Under the pieces are notes generated by a model. The model searched no databases, was not told the DNA's origin, and was given only the letters and a program-made list of their open reading frames with translations. A stretch of 64,000 nucleotides of DNA. Source: Cyanoderma ruficeps (taxonomy: Eukaryota > Chordata > Aves > Passeriformes > Timaliidae). Of this stretch, positions 1-12,462 are shown one piece after another (the stretch's first letter is position 1; each line of letters opens with the position of its first letter). The translations under genes were made by a program, and so were the position numbers. The stretch lies in contig VZDJ01000049.1 in the NCBI GenBank assembly GCA_008694505.1, positions 3,563,932 through 3,627,931 of the forward strand, read 5' to 3'.

Positions 1-1002
1 AGTGCGAGGTCGAGTCTGTGCCACGGAGAAACAGAGACAAACCTTCCCTGCAATGTCCAGGACACTGAGGGACAGCACAAACTCCTCATTTCCCACCAGA
101 AAGCCTTGGTCCACTCCTGGCAGCAGGAGAGGAAAGTTGTGCAGATCTCCAAGCCCACAGCACTGTGATGCCTGAATGTGAAAATCTCTTGGAACAAACA
201 CACGGAACGGAGAGAGACAAATCTCTCATCTACCCTCAGGGACCAAATGCAACTTACAACTGCTGAGTGAATAATTAGTGTTAATTAGCAGCAGAAATTG
301 ATGCCTTTGGAGATAGTCTGCCAAGTTTTTAAGCACTTTAATACTAATGGATTTTTTTTTTCTCTGGGATAAATCTTTATAGAGGAAGCGAGTGCAAATT
401 GATTTTTAAAGAGCCTGTCCAATGTCGAATTTATCTTACGAAAACATTGGGTTTAAAAACAATTACATTTACTTTCAGTGTATTTTAATGCTTTTTCCAG
501 TGGATTAATTTCTCTTTAAATATTTTTGCTATCGTTTTTTTGCCTGGTTTCTTGGAAAAGGAGTATGCGGAGTACATTTGCATTTTTGGAAGTTGTTAGG
601 ATAAAATATGCCACCATGTCAAGCTACTTAGTTCCTAAATCATTCTTCAATTATGAAGAAGTATTCAGCTGTAATGATAATGGCAGTCTAATGACACTTT
701 GAATCACAAGAGTAAAGTTCACTGAGCAGAGGCAAAGACCTCAGAGTTAAGAAAATTGTCCAAGCAATTTCATGTCCTCTCTGTTCAAACAGTCGCTGCC
801 TCAACCCAGAATCCCTTTATTTAGGTTTCTTCTCACATCCTTCAAGTGAAAATCAAGCAATAAGGAGAATAGGATTTGGAGCAAGGAGTTAAGACTGCCT
901 TTCTGGCTCAGGAGAATTTGGGATTTGGGCATTTCCATGAGGAAATCCACATTCCCAGCAGGGACTGGCACATCAGTGTCACCGCCCTGCTGGCTCTGGG
1001 CA
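1..1002. other. Unique noncoding DNA
   Basis: No exon, RNA gene or known repeat is visible. The stretch from about 260 to 700 is AT-rich and repeat-free, with TTAATTA-type homeodomain-like words near 281-290, so part of it could be a conserved noncoding element. That is only an impression from composition. Confidence 0.4.
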
Positions 1003-1060
1003 GGGATCAGGGATCAGGGATCAGGGATTGGGGATCAGGGATCAGGGATCTGGGATCAGG
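1003..1060. repeat. GGGATCA heptamer tandem array (about 8 units)
   Basis: Eight consecutive 7-base units of the form GGGATCA. Two units vary (GGGATTG and GGGATCT) and the rest are exact. This is a short minisatellite-like array in otherwise unique DNA. An open frame runs through it (876-1088 +), but a 7-base period shifts frame at every unit, so coding is unlikely. Confidence 0.9.
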
Positions 1061-3589
1061 TCCACTCTACCTCATGTTGCTTTCCTGAAGAATCAGACTG
1101 AAAAGCCAAAGATAAACAAAATATCTGGATTTCCAGAAGTTTTGGGCACTTTGATTTCTCCCTGAGGTTTCTGAGGGAGGCGTTTGTTGAAGGCATCAAA
1201 ACTCTGATGGGGAAAGCTTAGAGATGTTTGCAGGCAGTTGATATGGGGAACTCTAAAGCAGCACAGAAGGAAAGCTGTATCTTGCATTATACTGCAGCCA
1301 GGAGCCAGAGAAGTAAATCGGTGCAGTAATTTCTTTGTTGTTATTGCCAGAAACACATCGAGCCCTTTCTGGAGAAATCAGAGCTGAGAGGGAGGTTTGA
1401 AACAGATTCATGGTCAATATTAAGCACATTAATTACCACAAAAGTGTGGAACTTTTCTCTACCAGGTGGTGTAGCAGTTCCAGGTTCCCCGAAAAGTCTG
1501 CTGTATTTTTTTTTTCTAACACTGTTCAAAACGTGCAGGCAACACACAAACCAAATTAATTTCCTGCAGCAGGAAGGAAGGACAAATTTAGATTTACAGG
1601 GAAAAATGTTTCTTCTCTTGCCACTGCTTGAAGTCTCACTACTTGAGACCTCAGAATGTTTGTTCACAGAGGTTCAAATATGAGAGTCACAAAATGAGAA
1701 ATGGTAGACAAGACCCTCTCTGCTTCTCCCTTCCTTCCACTTGTAGAATTATTTAGAATATTTTCTTATAGAAAAAAAAATACATATAAATAAAAGATAT
1801 AAATTATAAAAAATATTCTTTAGAATATTTTTTTATTATGATCCAGACCCAGCTCAAATCCATGAAATACCTCCAGTGACTTCCATAACGTTTGGGTGAG
1901 GCTTTATCTGAAAATCACTGGGTGCTCCACAAGAGAAGCAACTGCTGGAGTTACCTCTGCAACTGCGTTCGCCACAGGTTTTAGCCAATATTTGTTCATC
2001 TGAACCGAAAAAGAATTAACAGCAGCCTTTCAAACAAATTCTGTCCCCCATTTGATACCTTTTTGTAATTTTTTTTTTAATCCTCCAACACTAATGGATA
2101 TTTCTATGCCCAGTTTTCTTTGCATTGCTCACCACCCATCTCCTGCCCCTCTTCATTCACAATGATGTGATTATTAGTCACAATAATGTGATTATTAGTC
2201 ACAATAAGAGCAGGAGCAAGTGATTGTGCTGCAGGAGCTGAGGCTCTACCTATTTGTCTTTAATGAGCTGCTTTTTTTTGTCTTTTTTCTTCTCAAGGCT
2301 ACAAGGCTGCCATGAAATAGCAGCCAGACAGCAGAAGGTCATAATTTGGGAAAGCTTTTTATTTTCAAAGAAATATTGATACAGTGGAATTGATTGTTTT
2401 GAAGATAAATGGGGTGACGGCCACTTTTTTGTTCCTTTTTCTACGAATTTTCTGTCTCAGCATAATAGTGACCCTCTTTTACCTCAGAAAATGAAAAGGG
2501 ACCTTTTCAGCTCGAAATGCTGTGATGGGGACGGCCTGAAAAATCAAACTGTTGTCTGTGGATGGAAATTTTTGAGGGGGGAGATGAATGGAATCATGGC
2601 GTGATGCTGTTAATAAGTAGATTTGGGAAAAAAGAGAGATAACCCAATTTTAAAACCGGAACGTAACAAGAATTTGGCAGAGCAAGGTGGAGAAACCCAG
2701 AAAGCCCCAAGTGCTGCATCCACATGGATTTTAAATCCTTCCAGGAATGGTGACTCCATTCTCCTTGGGCTGCCAAGGAGTTCCAGGGCTTGACAACTCC
2801 TTAGGTGAAGAAATTCTCCCCCAAATCCTCGCTAACCCTCCCCACGCCCAACTGGAGTTTGTTGTTATTATTATTGAGGATAATTGTGTGTCTCTGAGCC
2901 CTGCTGAGCTGCCCAGCAGAACAGCACTGATGGTTGTTTTACTCACTTGAGCACGTACACGAGTCTTCAAGCAGCAAAAATATCAAAAAGGCCACTTTCA
3001 ACTGGGAGTTGTGCTTTTCTCCATGACTGAACTGGCCAGCAAGGGGATGATAATTAGGTGGAGAATAAGTTGCACTTTAAAATCACTTGTCGCCCTCCTT
3101 AGCAAAAGAAAAAAAACCCTCATGGACACACTGTGAGAGTGAGGGATTTAATCTGATAAATACCATCCCTTCAGCCACAGGAAAATGCAGCAATTGGCCA
3201 ATAACCCACGTGTTTCCCCATGATTGATACACGAAAGGATGAAAATCCCTTAATATTTTTTAAGAAAAGAGGGAAAAAAACCATTAAATTTGTGTTCTGT
3301 AATGCTTGCAGTCCAGGCTGGATAACAAACAGCTGTCCCTCCAGTGTGGTTCAGTTCATTAAAGGCATATTTTATTGCCATTCAATTAGAATTGTGTTGC
3401 ACTTTTGCCTGTGTGTCTGCTTCCCATATTGACAGATAGGTTTGTGCTTGGGGAAATCATTCCCGGTTTTCCCGAGATGTCCCGTACCTTATGACACATC
3501 AAAAGGACACCCAACATATGCTGTTCCTTGCTATTTTTGTATTTTATCTTTGCTTGGATGTTTCCTTGAGGGCTGTGTCATAAAGTGGC
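1061..3589. other. Unique noncoding DNA with one 21 bp duplication
   Basis: No gene or recognised element. A 21-base unit (CACAATGATGTGATTATTAGT) is duplicated with one change at 2158-2178 and 2179-2199, followed by a 7-base partial copy. Short overlapping open frames at 1341-1683 and 2731-2970 lie on both strands and have no domain signature. Confidence 0.5.
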
Positions 3590-3952
3590 GCAATTTTTAA
3601 TTGGTTTCAATCACACCACAAAATCATCCTGCTTTTCCTCACTGTCCCCCAATGAAATATTTATTTTTGATGTTCATTATTAGATCAGAGAGGAGTGAGG
3701 CAGAAAGACCAAAGAGTCATTTTTGGGGACACACTTCAGTGCTTCATCTAGCATTTTGTCCACCCTGTTCTCTGCTTCCTGGCCTTTCCAGACCCAAGAA
3801 ATGGGAGCAGATTTGGGAGGGCTGCCAGCCCCAGGTGACACACAGCTGACCCATTTTGTCCATTCAGGGCGCTGCTGTCTTGTCTGTGCAGTGGCCATTT
3901 TTTAATTCATATTTCTGTGAGAAATAATTGGTTTTCTGCATATTTCTAAACC
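3590..3952 (+). repeat. Left arm of long inverted repeat
   Basis: The reverse complement of this 363-base segment recurs at 5910-6281. By hand alignment I count about 12 substitutions, one 8-base indel near the outer edge and one single-base indel, so about 97% identity outside the gaps. The similarity starts at GCAATTTTTAATTGG and ends at TTTCTAAACC; beyond these points the flanks diverge. The open frames inside (3601-3849 + and 3680-3898 -) reappear in the other arm only because the DNA is copied. I recognise neither a transposase nor an LTR signature. Confidence 0.9.
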
Positions 3953-5909
3953 AAGCAAAGAGCGCTATGCAGACTAGAAGGTTTTGTTAATCAGTGTGGA
4001 ATGTGCGATGGAAAAAGCGTTTGCCAGCTTTTTGTTCCTGGAAAATCAGAAGTCTGACAGAATTATGCCGTAGCTACAGTCCGGACAATTTTGTTTATTT
4101 CTTCTCTTTTTAATGTGTTTTATTAGGTTTCACATTATACAGACATGCAGAACAAACCAGGGGAATGGCTGAAATGAAATGTTCTCTTTGTTCTCCACAA
4201 AGACGCACAAAAAAGGAAGATCTTGAAGATTGGATTTCGTTAACATCTTTTTTTTCCTCACTTTCCCTTTGCTTCTTTATTTCCCTTCTAATTCCACAAA
4301 GAAATTGACTTCTTTTGTTACCATTTTTGGGGGGGTTTCCTTCATTTGCTTGATTTTTATGTTTTAACTAGAAATGCGTCTGCACACAGCTTTGTGTTCA
4401 CACGCAGCCAACTCCCCCCACACCTTCATAAAATCATTTTCTCCTGCCATGTGAATATCTCCTAATGCCATTTGCTGCAGTGATCAGAGCACAATAATGC
4501 TCTCCCTGTAGAAATGTTTATGGCAAACTCTATTATTGTTACAGGAACAATCACTCCGCTTTGATTCGTGTGAGAAATTGACACATTTCCTGCAGACTTC
4601 ATTTTCATTTCCCTCGGATATCATGGAAGTCAAATCAAATCAAATCAGCCCCGATTTATTGCAGCATTTAACACCACTCACTTGTTGGGAGCTGCTTTTT
4701 CCAACACAGCTCAGCCCTTTCCCCCACCTCCTCCTTTGAATAAAGCGGGAACAAGAAAAATCCCAAGAACTCCAGGACAGGAGGATAATTTGAGCAGGGA
4801 TTGGAATATTCCCAGTGCCATCATGAGCTCTGGGTCATTCCTGAATTTCCTGGAAAATGCCACCCCCAGTGAGCATGGATTTCCATGTTTACTGCACCTC
4901 AAACCATATTATTTGTCGAGCTTGATGGGTTTTTTTCCTCCCACGTTTTGAAGTGTTTATCAGACAAAATAACAAATTAAGTTTTATCAGTCTGTCAAAT
5001 GCCAAGACTTTTTGTTTGTAGGTTTTATTTTTCTGCACGTGGGCCCAGAATAAAATTACTGCAGAGAGCAGGGCTGGGAGAGGAGCCAGAATTTGGCTTT
5101 GATTAATACTTTGAGCACATTTCCTAGATTAAATATATATATGTGTGTATATAAATATATATATGAAAACATTTAATAATAACCTTTTTCCTGGCGGAGA
5201 CGCCGTGCTCGGCATTTTATTCTCATCCATTTCTGAGGCTGCTGGTTTGATTCCTGAGGTCAGGGTTGCTCTGAACGCTGCATTTCTCAGGCCACACAAA
5301 CGTGGACGTTTATTTGAGCTGAGGAGCTGCAGGAAAATCTCTTTTGCAGGATGGTTATGGCAGCAGCACAGGTTATTTATTATCCCTCAGGTGGCTGAGG
5401 AGGTAAACATGACTCTAAATTAGTGGGCAGCAATCCTTTCTGTGGAGGCAGAGATGATAAAGGCTCCCTACAAAAATAATATTTAGCATTTCCCAGCGAC
5501 TGATCTCCCTTGCATGCCTTGCAGCAGCACTGCAGCTCGTCCGGGCTGGATTTCCAGGTGAAATTCTGATTTAATGTGGCTTTGTGCCGAGGGAGCCGTG
5601 CTCTGCGTGTGCTTCACAGACGTGAGGTGAGGTGAGGGAACTCTGGCACAGGAATCAGCTGCCGTGGGATGGGTTCAAACAGAGGATCAGGGTGTTGTGT
5701 GAGAATGTCTTCGGAGCAGAAATTCACATTTGCTGTGCAGAGTTCGAGCAGGGAACCTGCAGATGCAGCAGGTGACAGCGGTGAGCAGACACTGCCTCAG
5801 CACAGGGTCAAGGTGGAGAGAATTCCCACCTCTGAGTTTAGAATCAGAGCCTTTCCTGGGGCTGGAATTTCAGCTGTGACAGGCTCTTATCAGAATGACA
5901 GGGCAGCAA
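3953..5909. other. Spacer between the inverted-repeat arms
   Basis: 1,957 bases of AT-leaning DNA with no recognised element. It holds a TA/TG-rich microsatellite at 5131-5164 and a run of TCAAA units near 4630-4648. There is no transposase-like frame, which argues against a complete long-TIR transposon, although a non-autonomous one is possible. Confidence 0.5.
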
Positions 5910-6281
5910 GGTTTAGAAATATGCAGAAAACCAATTATTTCTCACAAGAAATATGAATTAAAAAATGGCCACTGCACAGACAAGACAGCAGCGTCCTGAA
6001 TGGACAAAATGGGTCAGCTGTGTGTCACTTGGGGCTGGCAGCCCTCCCAAATCTGCTCCCATTTCTTGGGTCTGGAAAGGCCAGGAAGCAGAGAATAGAG
6101 TGGACAAAATGCTGGATGAAGCACAGAAGTGTGTCCCCAAAAATGACTCTTTGGTCTTTCTGCATCACTCCTCTCTGATCTAATAATGAACATCAAAAAT
6201 AAGTGTTTCGTTGTGGGACAGTGAGGAAAAGCAGGATGATTTTATGGTGTGCTGGAATCATTGAAACCAATTAAAAATTGC
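5910..6281 (-). repeat. Right arm of long inverted repeat
   Basis: Inverted copy of 3590-3952, 372 bases long. It carries an extra 8 bases (GATTCCAG on the minus strand) near the outer edge and one extra T near the inner edge. The middle 200 bases of the two arms differ at only a few positions. The arms could form a very long stem with a 2 kb loop in single-stranded DNA. Confidence 0.9.
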
Positions 6282-7025
6282 AGCGCTTGGCATATAAATA
6301 TTTTCACTTATCTATTGCACAACAGTTTCCTTCTTAGATATTCTGGCTGAGCAGTGCTGTTATCCTTTAATAAAGACAATAATTAATGTCACAGAGAGTT
6401 TGTGCATAGCTGTCCACCCAGCTGTGACCCGGAGGAATTGAGGAATGTCGTGCTGGCAGCACACAAACTTCACACCTTCACTCCTGCAACTTTGGACATG
6501 TTAAAATATCAGACAAATCCAAGTAACTCACAGATTTATTAGGGAGCCTGAAACACTCGAGAGAAAGAAACCTTAACAATATCATTTCCTCACTGATAAG
6601 ATCCCCAAATCCCTTGCAGTTCCAAAATTACAGAGGATTTAAAGGACTTCATGCTCCAGGTTATAAAGTGACAGTGAGGCAGTCAGAGTGAGGAGTTCTG
6701 TCTTACAGGGACACTGAGCCACTATTACTTGGAGCTTTCGAGTTCTCTGCAACCTGAGCCTTGACAGGGGAAGAGAAGCCAGACATGTCACTCCTTCCAC
6801 CCTCTATCATGGCTGAGTTATTTACTTGAAAGCTTCCCACATCATCCTCTCAGAGAGGGGGAAAATCGACAGGAAATCTGTCCTGAGAGCTCAGGGAGCT
6901 GCTCCTGAGGATCTGAGCTCCTCCTGTTCCCCTGAGGCACCAAGGGGGGGAATCCTGAGGGACAAAAATATCCTGGATGCTGCAGTGGGAAAACCAAACC
7001 AAAAGGGTGTCGCCCTGGGTTTTCT
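6282..7025. other. Unique noncoding DNA
   Basis: No gene or repeat recognised. Open frames at 6826-7075 are present on both strands over the same bases and are unlikely to be coding. Confidence 0.45.
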
Positions 7026-7340
7026 TGTTTTTGAATGCTTGTAAATCTGTACTGCAGGTTCTCACGCAGCTTCATGCAAACAATGTGTATTTTTAGAATG
7101 TTTACATATTTCTCCTCTGGGAGGAGAAATGAGATTGATGGTGATGTCCACCATCCAGGTTAAAGAGGTGGCGACCTGTGTAGCCAATCCCTTGACCTTT
7201 GTACAAATGTATATAAATGGAGTCAGATTTTGAATAAAGGGAGAAAGAAGAAGTTTCCCTGAACCTCTGCTGTGCCTGCTTGTCCTTTGTGACCCTGTCC
7301 CTGCCTTCATCGGGTGACCCTTTATCTGATTCGCCCATCA
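7026..7340 (+). mobile_element. Solo LTR, ~300 bp family, copy 1
   Basis: About 240 bases starting near 7060 match the LTR copies at 16567-16869 and 44174-44474 (shared words GCAAACAATGTGTATTTTTA, GAGGTGGCGACCTGTGT and TTTGTACAAATGTATATAA). A TATAAA box (7212-7217) is followed by AATAAA (7233-7238), as in a compact retroviral promoter and poly(A) region. The 5' end is placed at a TGTTTTT that aligns with TGTTGC of the other copies. The 3' end is poorly matched and is put at a CA near 7340. I find no clear target duplication and no internal viral sequence, so this is a solo LTR. Confidence 0.7.
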
Positions 7341-7383
7341 AAAGGGGAGCTCTGCTGCAGCAGCACGGGTTTGGGGCAGGGAA

Positions 7384-7460
7384 AACAGATATTTATTCAT
7401 TTACCCTCCATCTATCCAGGCAACAGATATTTATTCATTTATCCATCCATCTCTCCAGGC
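7384..7460. repeat. 38 bp tandem duplication
   Basis: Two 38-39 base copies starting AACAGATATTTATTCATTTA, the second beginning at 7422, with a few changes in the CCATC-rich second half. The array lies just after the LTR at 7026. Confidence 0.8.
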
Positions 7461-8679
7461 ACAGGCCACACTAAAACTTGGCCCCAAAGCACAGCTCTGC
7501 CAAGAGTTCCTGGTACAGCTCCTCTGCCCATCATTGGGTGTTTATTTCTTTATTGGGTGTTTGTTTATTTATTTACTGGGGGGAATCCAGCCCTGCTCTG
7601 TGCTGGTGCTGGGCCCAGCCAAAGGGAGCAGGCAGGGGCTGCAGTTTTGGTGGAGGCTGAGATTCCTCTGTGCAGGTGCATCCACTGCCTGCTCCAGAAT
7701 CACCCCAGAAAAGGCATTTTTCTCCCTGTTGCTTTGGCTCTGGAGTCCAGTTGGGCCATTTAGTTACAGTGCACAGATCCCTAAAGGAGCTGGACTGACA
7801 GTGAACAATTTCCCTTGGCAATTTGATACTAATGGGCAAGATCTGTAGTGAATTCAAAGGAGTTTTCCAAAAGCAAATATTTATTGTAGCTGGCATTCAT
7901 GCACGCTTGCTTTTGGGGTCGTGCATTTCGGGTCCCAATAGGTTCTGAGGTAGAACAGGTCTCTTCAAAGAGTTTTTGCAGCTAGGAAAACTTTTGAAAC
8001 TTTTTCCAGGCCCTTTATTGCCTGAAATAACATCAGATGAAATGGGCCCATCAACTGCAGAGCCCAGCTCAGGTGGAGGTGGGGCTGTGCTGTCACACTG
8101 GAATGGAAGCAGATGTGCTGCCTGGCACCAGCTGAGAACCCAGTGAGGTGGGCAAGAATGGGATTCTTTAATTCCAGGAAAAAGCCCCACTTTCCTGGAG
8201 GCAGCCAGGGATGGTTTTGCTGCAGCCCCTAAAGCACAGCGAGATCCCCCGGGCCAGCGCTGAGCCAACACTCCAGATCTCCTGGGTGTGTTCAGGAAGG
8301 CAACACTTAATGGGGCAAAACTGCTGAATTCTGCTTTTGTGGGGAAGGGAATGCTAATTCAATGAGTGTGTGTGTCTTGGGTAACTGGTTCCCTCTGTGT
8401 TTTTATCTGCTGATATTAGTTACACTCCAGCTGCCTTCCTGAGCTCACTCTTTTTCCATCAGGATGCTTCTCTTCATAAATGTTTTCCATTTAGCTGTTT
8501 CATATGTATAGAGAAAACAAATACAGGCTTCCCCTGAGGAAAATAAGAGAGTTGTTTTGTCTAAAATAGTCTTTTTCCTCATGGATTGCTGCCCACAACA
8601 ACAGTCCATCTGACTCTGGATTCCATATTTGAGAAGGGTTTTCAGCACACCCCAAAGACCTCCATCAAGGCTTCCTAAA
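7461..8679. other. Unique noncoding DNA
   Basis: No exon or element supported. A 149-codon frame (7314-7763 +) overlaps the 38 bp duplication and is open in other frames too. It has no domain and looks like chance. Confidence 0.45.
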
Positions 8680-8707
8680 AGGTGTTTTTCCCTAAGGGAA
8701 AACACCT
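8680..8707. repeat. Short inverted repeat (hairpin), 13-14 bp arms
   Basis: AGGTGTTTTTCCCT is followed almost at once by AGGGAAAACACCT, giving a stem of 13-14 pairs with one bulged T and a very small loop. It is a good local fold, but there is no evidence that it is transcribed. Confidence 0.75.
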
Positions 8708-8735
8708 GGATCAGGCACAGCAATTCAATGGATAT

Positions 8736-8984
8736 GTTGTGGTGGACGGTGGTTCTGGGGTAGTTAACAGGAGGGGCAACATGAGGCTGGGGGTGTTGGA
8801 GCGGGATGGAAGAGCTGCAAACCTGGAAAGAAATGGTTTGCTAAGGGTTTTTCTCATAAAAAACACTTTCTCTGAGAAGTTTCTCTGCTGTTCTGGGGCT
8901 GAACAACTCTGTTTGCTGCTGCTGGAGGTCTTGGGTGATGAAACAGGTTGGGGTGTGGATTTCCTTCCCATCTGTCTCTTAGAG
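8736..8984 (+). other. Exon-like or LTR-like segment ending in a splice-site pair
   Basis: This stretch is open in one + frame (8682-9032) and less AT-rich than its surroundings. It begins TGTGGTGGAC, which is reminiscent of LTR starts, but I see no second copy in the window. It ends in a pyrimidine-rich tract, CTTAGAG, and then GTAAGA. The encoded protein has no recognised domain. It could be an old ERV fragment, a noncoding RNA exon or chance. Confidence 0.2.
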
Positions 8985-8990
8985 GTAAGA
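8960..8990 (+). promoter_or_regulatory. Candidate recursive splice site 1
   Basis: The pyrimidine-rich tract TTCCTTCCCATCTGTCTCTT leads into AGAG and then directly GTAAGA, so a plausible acceptor abuts a plausible donor at 8984/8985. Such juxtaposed sites occur in very long introns. Nothing here shows that it is used. Confidence 0.25.
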
Positions 8991-11900
8991 TGTGAACTCG
9001 TAACTTTTTCATATTCCCAAGTCTATATTTGATCATAAAAATCAGAAATTGAGGAGTGAGGGCCAAAACACACCTTAGTCCTTTGACTGTCTGCAGCGTT
9101 TTGGGGTTTTTTTCTCTCATTTCCCTCATCTCTTTTTGAAGGTTTTTTTTTTCTTTTTTCCTTAAGAGCAGAGAAAATTAAGTTACTTATGGGCAATTCA
9201 TGAACTAGAGACTGAAAATTTGGATGAAATATTTAAGATTTTTTTCTAAACAGTTTAATGAAATGAACAAATACTGTATGGGTATTTTTCTTTCACATGT
9301 CAATCAATCTCAAATTATGTTAGCTCCTTAAATTCTTTTTATGTGTTAATGGCATCTCAATATTTTATTAATGGTCTACAACAGAGTTATCTGTATTTGT
9401 TTTCCATTAGTGGTTAGACCTCTTGAAATGCCTGGACAAGTATTAGAAAGTCAGAAACTTCCTCTTTCCTTGGAAACTTGGGAGAAGTGAAATTTCTCAC
9501 AGTTCTTCCAGGATGGATATTTGAACGTTATGTTTTAACTTTTATTTGTTTTCTTTTCCTGTAAGCTTTATTGTTTTGATTTCCCCATCACTGAGTGATT
9601 GAGCAGTTGGGGTCAGAGCTGCCCTGGTGTCCCACAGAAAATTCCAGGGCAGAGTTTGGGCAGTGCCAGGAATGGATTCCCCTGCATTGCTCCCTGGAGC
9701 TCTGCTCGTGCTGGATGAGGATCTGGAGCTCTCTGAACACCCTGCTGAAGCTGGTTATCTTTATTAGTTGTGTTTGTAGAATATTTCTGTCAGGAAAAGG
9801 TGGAGTGAAGTCAGCAAGTTTGACCGGGGCAGTGAGAAATGGAACATTTTTTTGTTTGGTGGTGGCTGCTCTGGAAACCCACCTGTGGGGTTTTAGTGGG
9901 ATTCAATGGAAACGTTGTCAGAATGGAAATAAATGTCCCTGTGGGAGGTGTCAGCTGTGCCAGAATTTACAAATCTGTCTCCTGAACTGTTCCAAAAGTC
10001 TGGTGCTTTCCCAGGTTTGGTTCCTCCACCTGCCCGCTTTCCTGCAGGTGTTCTGCTGGTGCAGCAGGAAGGTGTCAAAAATTAAGCTGCATCAAAACAA
10101 ATTCTGCCACGAAAATCTGCAAAACTTTGGTTTGCTTTGAGTCAGATTCTAAAGCCACCCATTAAATGTGGATTTGTTTGCTTTCAAAACTGCAAAATAT
10201 GGCTTACACCCAACATGTCTTGCATCCAAGAAGGGTTTCAAAGAGAGGTGGAAAACTATGAATGCACAGCCTGAACTGTCTTTGACTGCAGTAAATCAGC
10301 AGAGGAGAAATAAATATGTATTTAATGTAGAAATTAAAATAATGCATTCCTGGCCACAAAAAGGTTAACACTTTGTCACTATCCCACACGTGCCTCAGCT
10401 GAGTTGCTGCTCTCAGGGATATCCTGAGGATCTGTTTTACACTGGCCCCTCTCCCAGCTGAATTTATAAACCTTGCTCCGTGTCCCCCTGCAGAAAACCG
10501 TGATAGAAAACACACAAGAAAATACCTGGAACTGTGTTCCCTTGGTGCCACATGTGAATGACTTTTCCTGACTACAGTGCAAAACAAACTCAGATTTATG
10601 GCACATTCCGAAAGCACTCCCCACCTGCCTTGGTAGCTCTCATTTTTTTTCAGGATCAGTCATCAGTTGCGCCACAAATTCATCAACAATTCCACTCTTC
10701 TCTTTCTTTGGCTCTGCTTTGCCTCCCTGCATGGCATTTGCTGAGAGATGATCTTTACCCATCAGCTCGCAGGAAGTCCCACACAAGCTGTAAATAAGGA
10801 GCTGGCCAGTGGGAATTGTGGGATTATTCCACCTTTACCTCCTGAGTAAGGAAGGCAGCCTAATTAATGACTTCCCTGCAACTGGAGAGGTGCAGGATGG
10901 TGATTTGGGCCCGGCAAAGCTGGGATTTATTGTCAGTTCCGAAGGCTGTGAGTGCCAGCTCTGCAGTTCTCCACATCTCAGCTCACAACTGGGATCAATA
11001 CTGCAGCTGCAGCCTCCACTTGGATGTTTTGTTTATGGAACACAGTTTGAAACTTGGGGTTTTTTTTCTCCCTGTTGTTTTTAAAGAGTCACTGACACTT
11101 TGATTTAGGCTAGACAGGATTAATTTTGGTTTCTTTTGAGAGTGGTACAGCAGCTGCTGGTGATGGTGTTCAGGGTGTGTGCACCTTTGCCTGCCACTCT
11201 CAATCCCATTTAACTTAATTTCTCCTCCAGCCTCCCCTGGCAGTGCTTTTATCAGGAGCACACTCCATCATGACCAGCAGGATGGAATAAAGCCTTTGGT
11301 ATGTGTGAGGAATATGCTTTGGATAGATCTAGAAAATTCCAGTGAGCTTTCTGAGCAGCTGCAAGGTTTATTTACTGCAAGGCAGAGGTTTATTTAAACC
11401 AAGGTCAGAGCTCTGGGCATCCCTTTCCCCTGGAGCTGAGGGCAGCTCCTCTGCTCAAACCTGCAGCTCCTCTGTCATGTGCTGACACTTACAGGTGTCC
11501 TGGATGTTTTATTTACTGAGGAAGTGAACATTGAAATGGGAATTGCTGCTTCCAAACCCTCCACATGCACTGTGTGTGTGTATATTTATAAAATATGCAC
11601 TTTGGGTAGACACTGGTCACGGCTCTTTTGGAGTTTTCCCCTTCTCAACCTTAATTTTGCCTTTAAAAAACAGAATCATGCCATTAGTGATTATCTAATA
11701 AGCCCATCTGCAGAAAGGTTTTTTGTATTTCAAGTTAGCTGTGTTCCCATATTGCTTTTGTTCTGGATGCCCTGGTTATTGATCTCTACTAAATACCTGT
11801 GAATTTTAACTTCTTTTTCTTTTTTTTTTTTGGATCAAGGAAAGAGCAATATCAGCTGGACAAAATGGAGATCAGGCAGTTACAATTTTCCTCCTTTGCA

Positions 11901-12462
11901 GTCAGTGCATTCCCAACTCGCTGGATTTTGGCCTTTCCTTGTGACTGTGCTCAGGCTGGTCACAAAATCCCCAAATCTCAGCGCTTCAGGGAAAAACTTC
12001 AGCTTTAAGAAAAGCTTCAATTCAATCCCTCTTTCTGCCACCAGCCAAACAGTCTGCCCCCACCCTGAGGAGCATATTTTGGTTTTCTATTCCACAAAAC
12101 CCCAGCCTAACAGCAGAGCTGTTGGCTAAAATGCGCCGTGATGGAAGCCTGGCTGTAGCTTTGATATACTGCAGGAAGGCTGCATCCATGAATTGTGAAT
12201 AAGAGCAACAATTTTTCAAATATATATTGTCAAAGCCGTTTTCTCTCCAATAACACTGCCCATAAAATGTAACAAGTGTAATGGCTGTTTTACTCACAGT
12301 TAAAAAGTGCATACAATTGTAATATATCAGTCGTTGTTAAAATGACATCTGGGAATATAGGGAGATTTTTCTTGCCCTTTTTTCCAGCTTCTTTACTACC
12401 ACTGTTTCCTGGTAAAGGTATTAATATTAAAGAATTGCTAGGTAGGACAGCAGCTGCATACA
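8991..12462. other. Unique noncoding DNA containing the longest open frame
   Basis: No recognised element. The longest open frame of the window (9595-10140 +, 181 codons) lies here. Its translation is rich in Cys, Leu and Trp, has no motif, and has no splice or poly(A) context, so I treat it as chance. AT-rich repeat-free DNA at 9180-9600 and 12180-12330 could be conserved but shows no specific signal. Confidence 0.45.

Noticed and set aside
3601..3849. Frames repeated at 5958-6196 as a conserved gene family
   Set aside because: The peptide similarity comes from the inverted DNA repeat; both strands are open and indels are not multiples of three.
9595..10140. Longest open frame (181 codons, +) as a gene
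   Set aside because: No domain, no splice or promoter context, composition biased to Cys/Leu/Trp. One frame of this length is expected by chance in 64 kb of such DNA.
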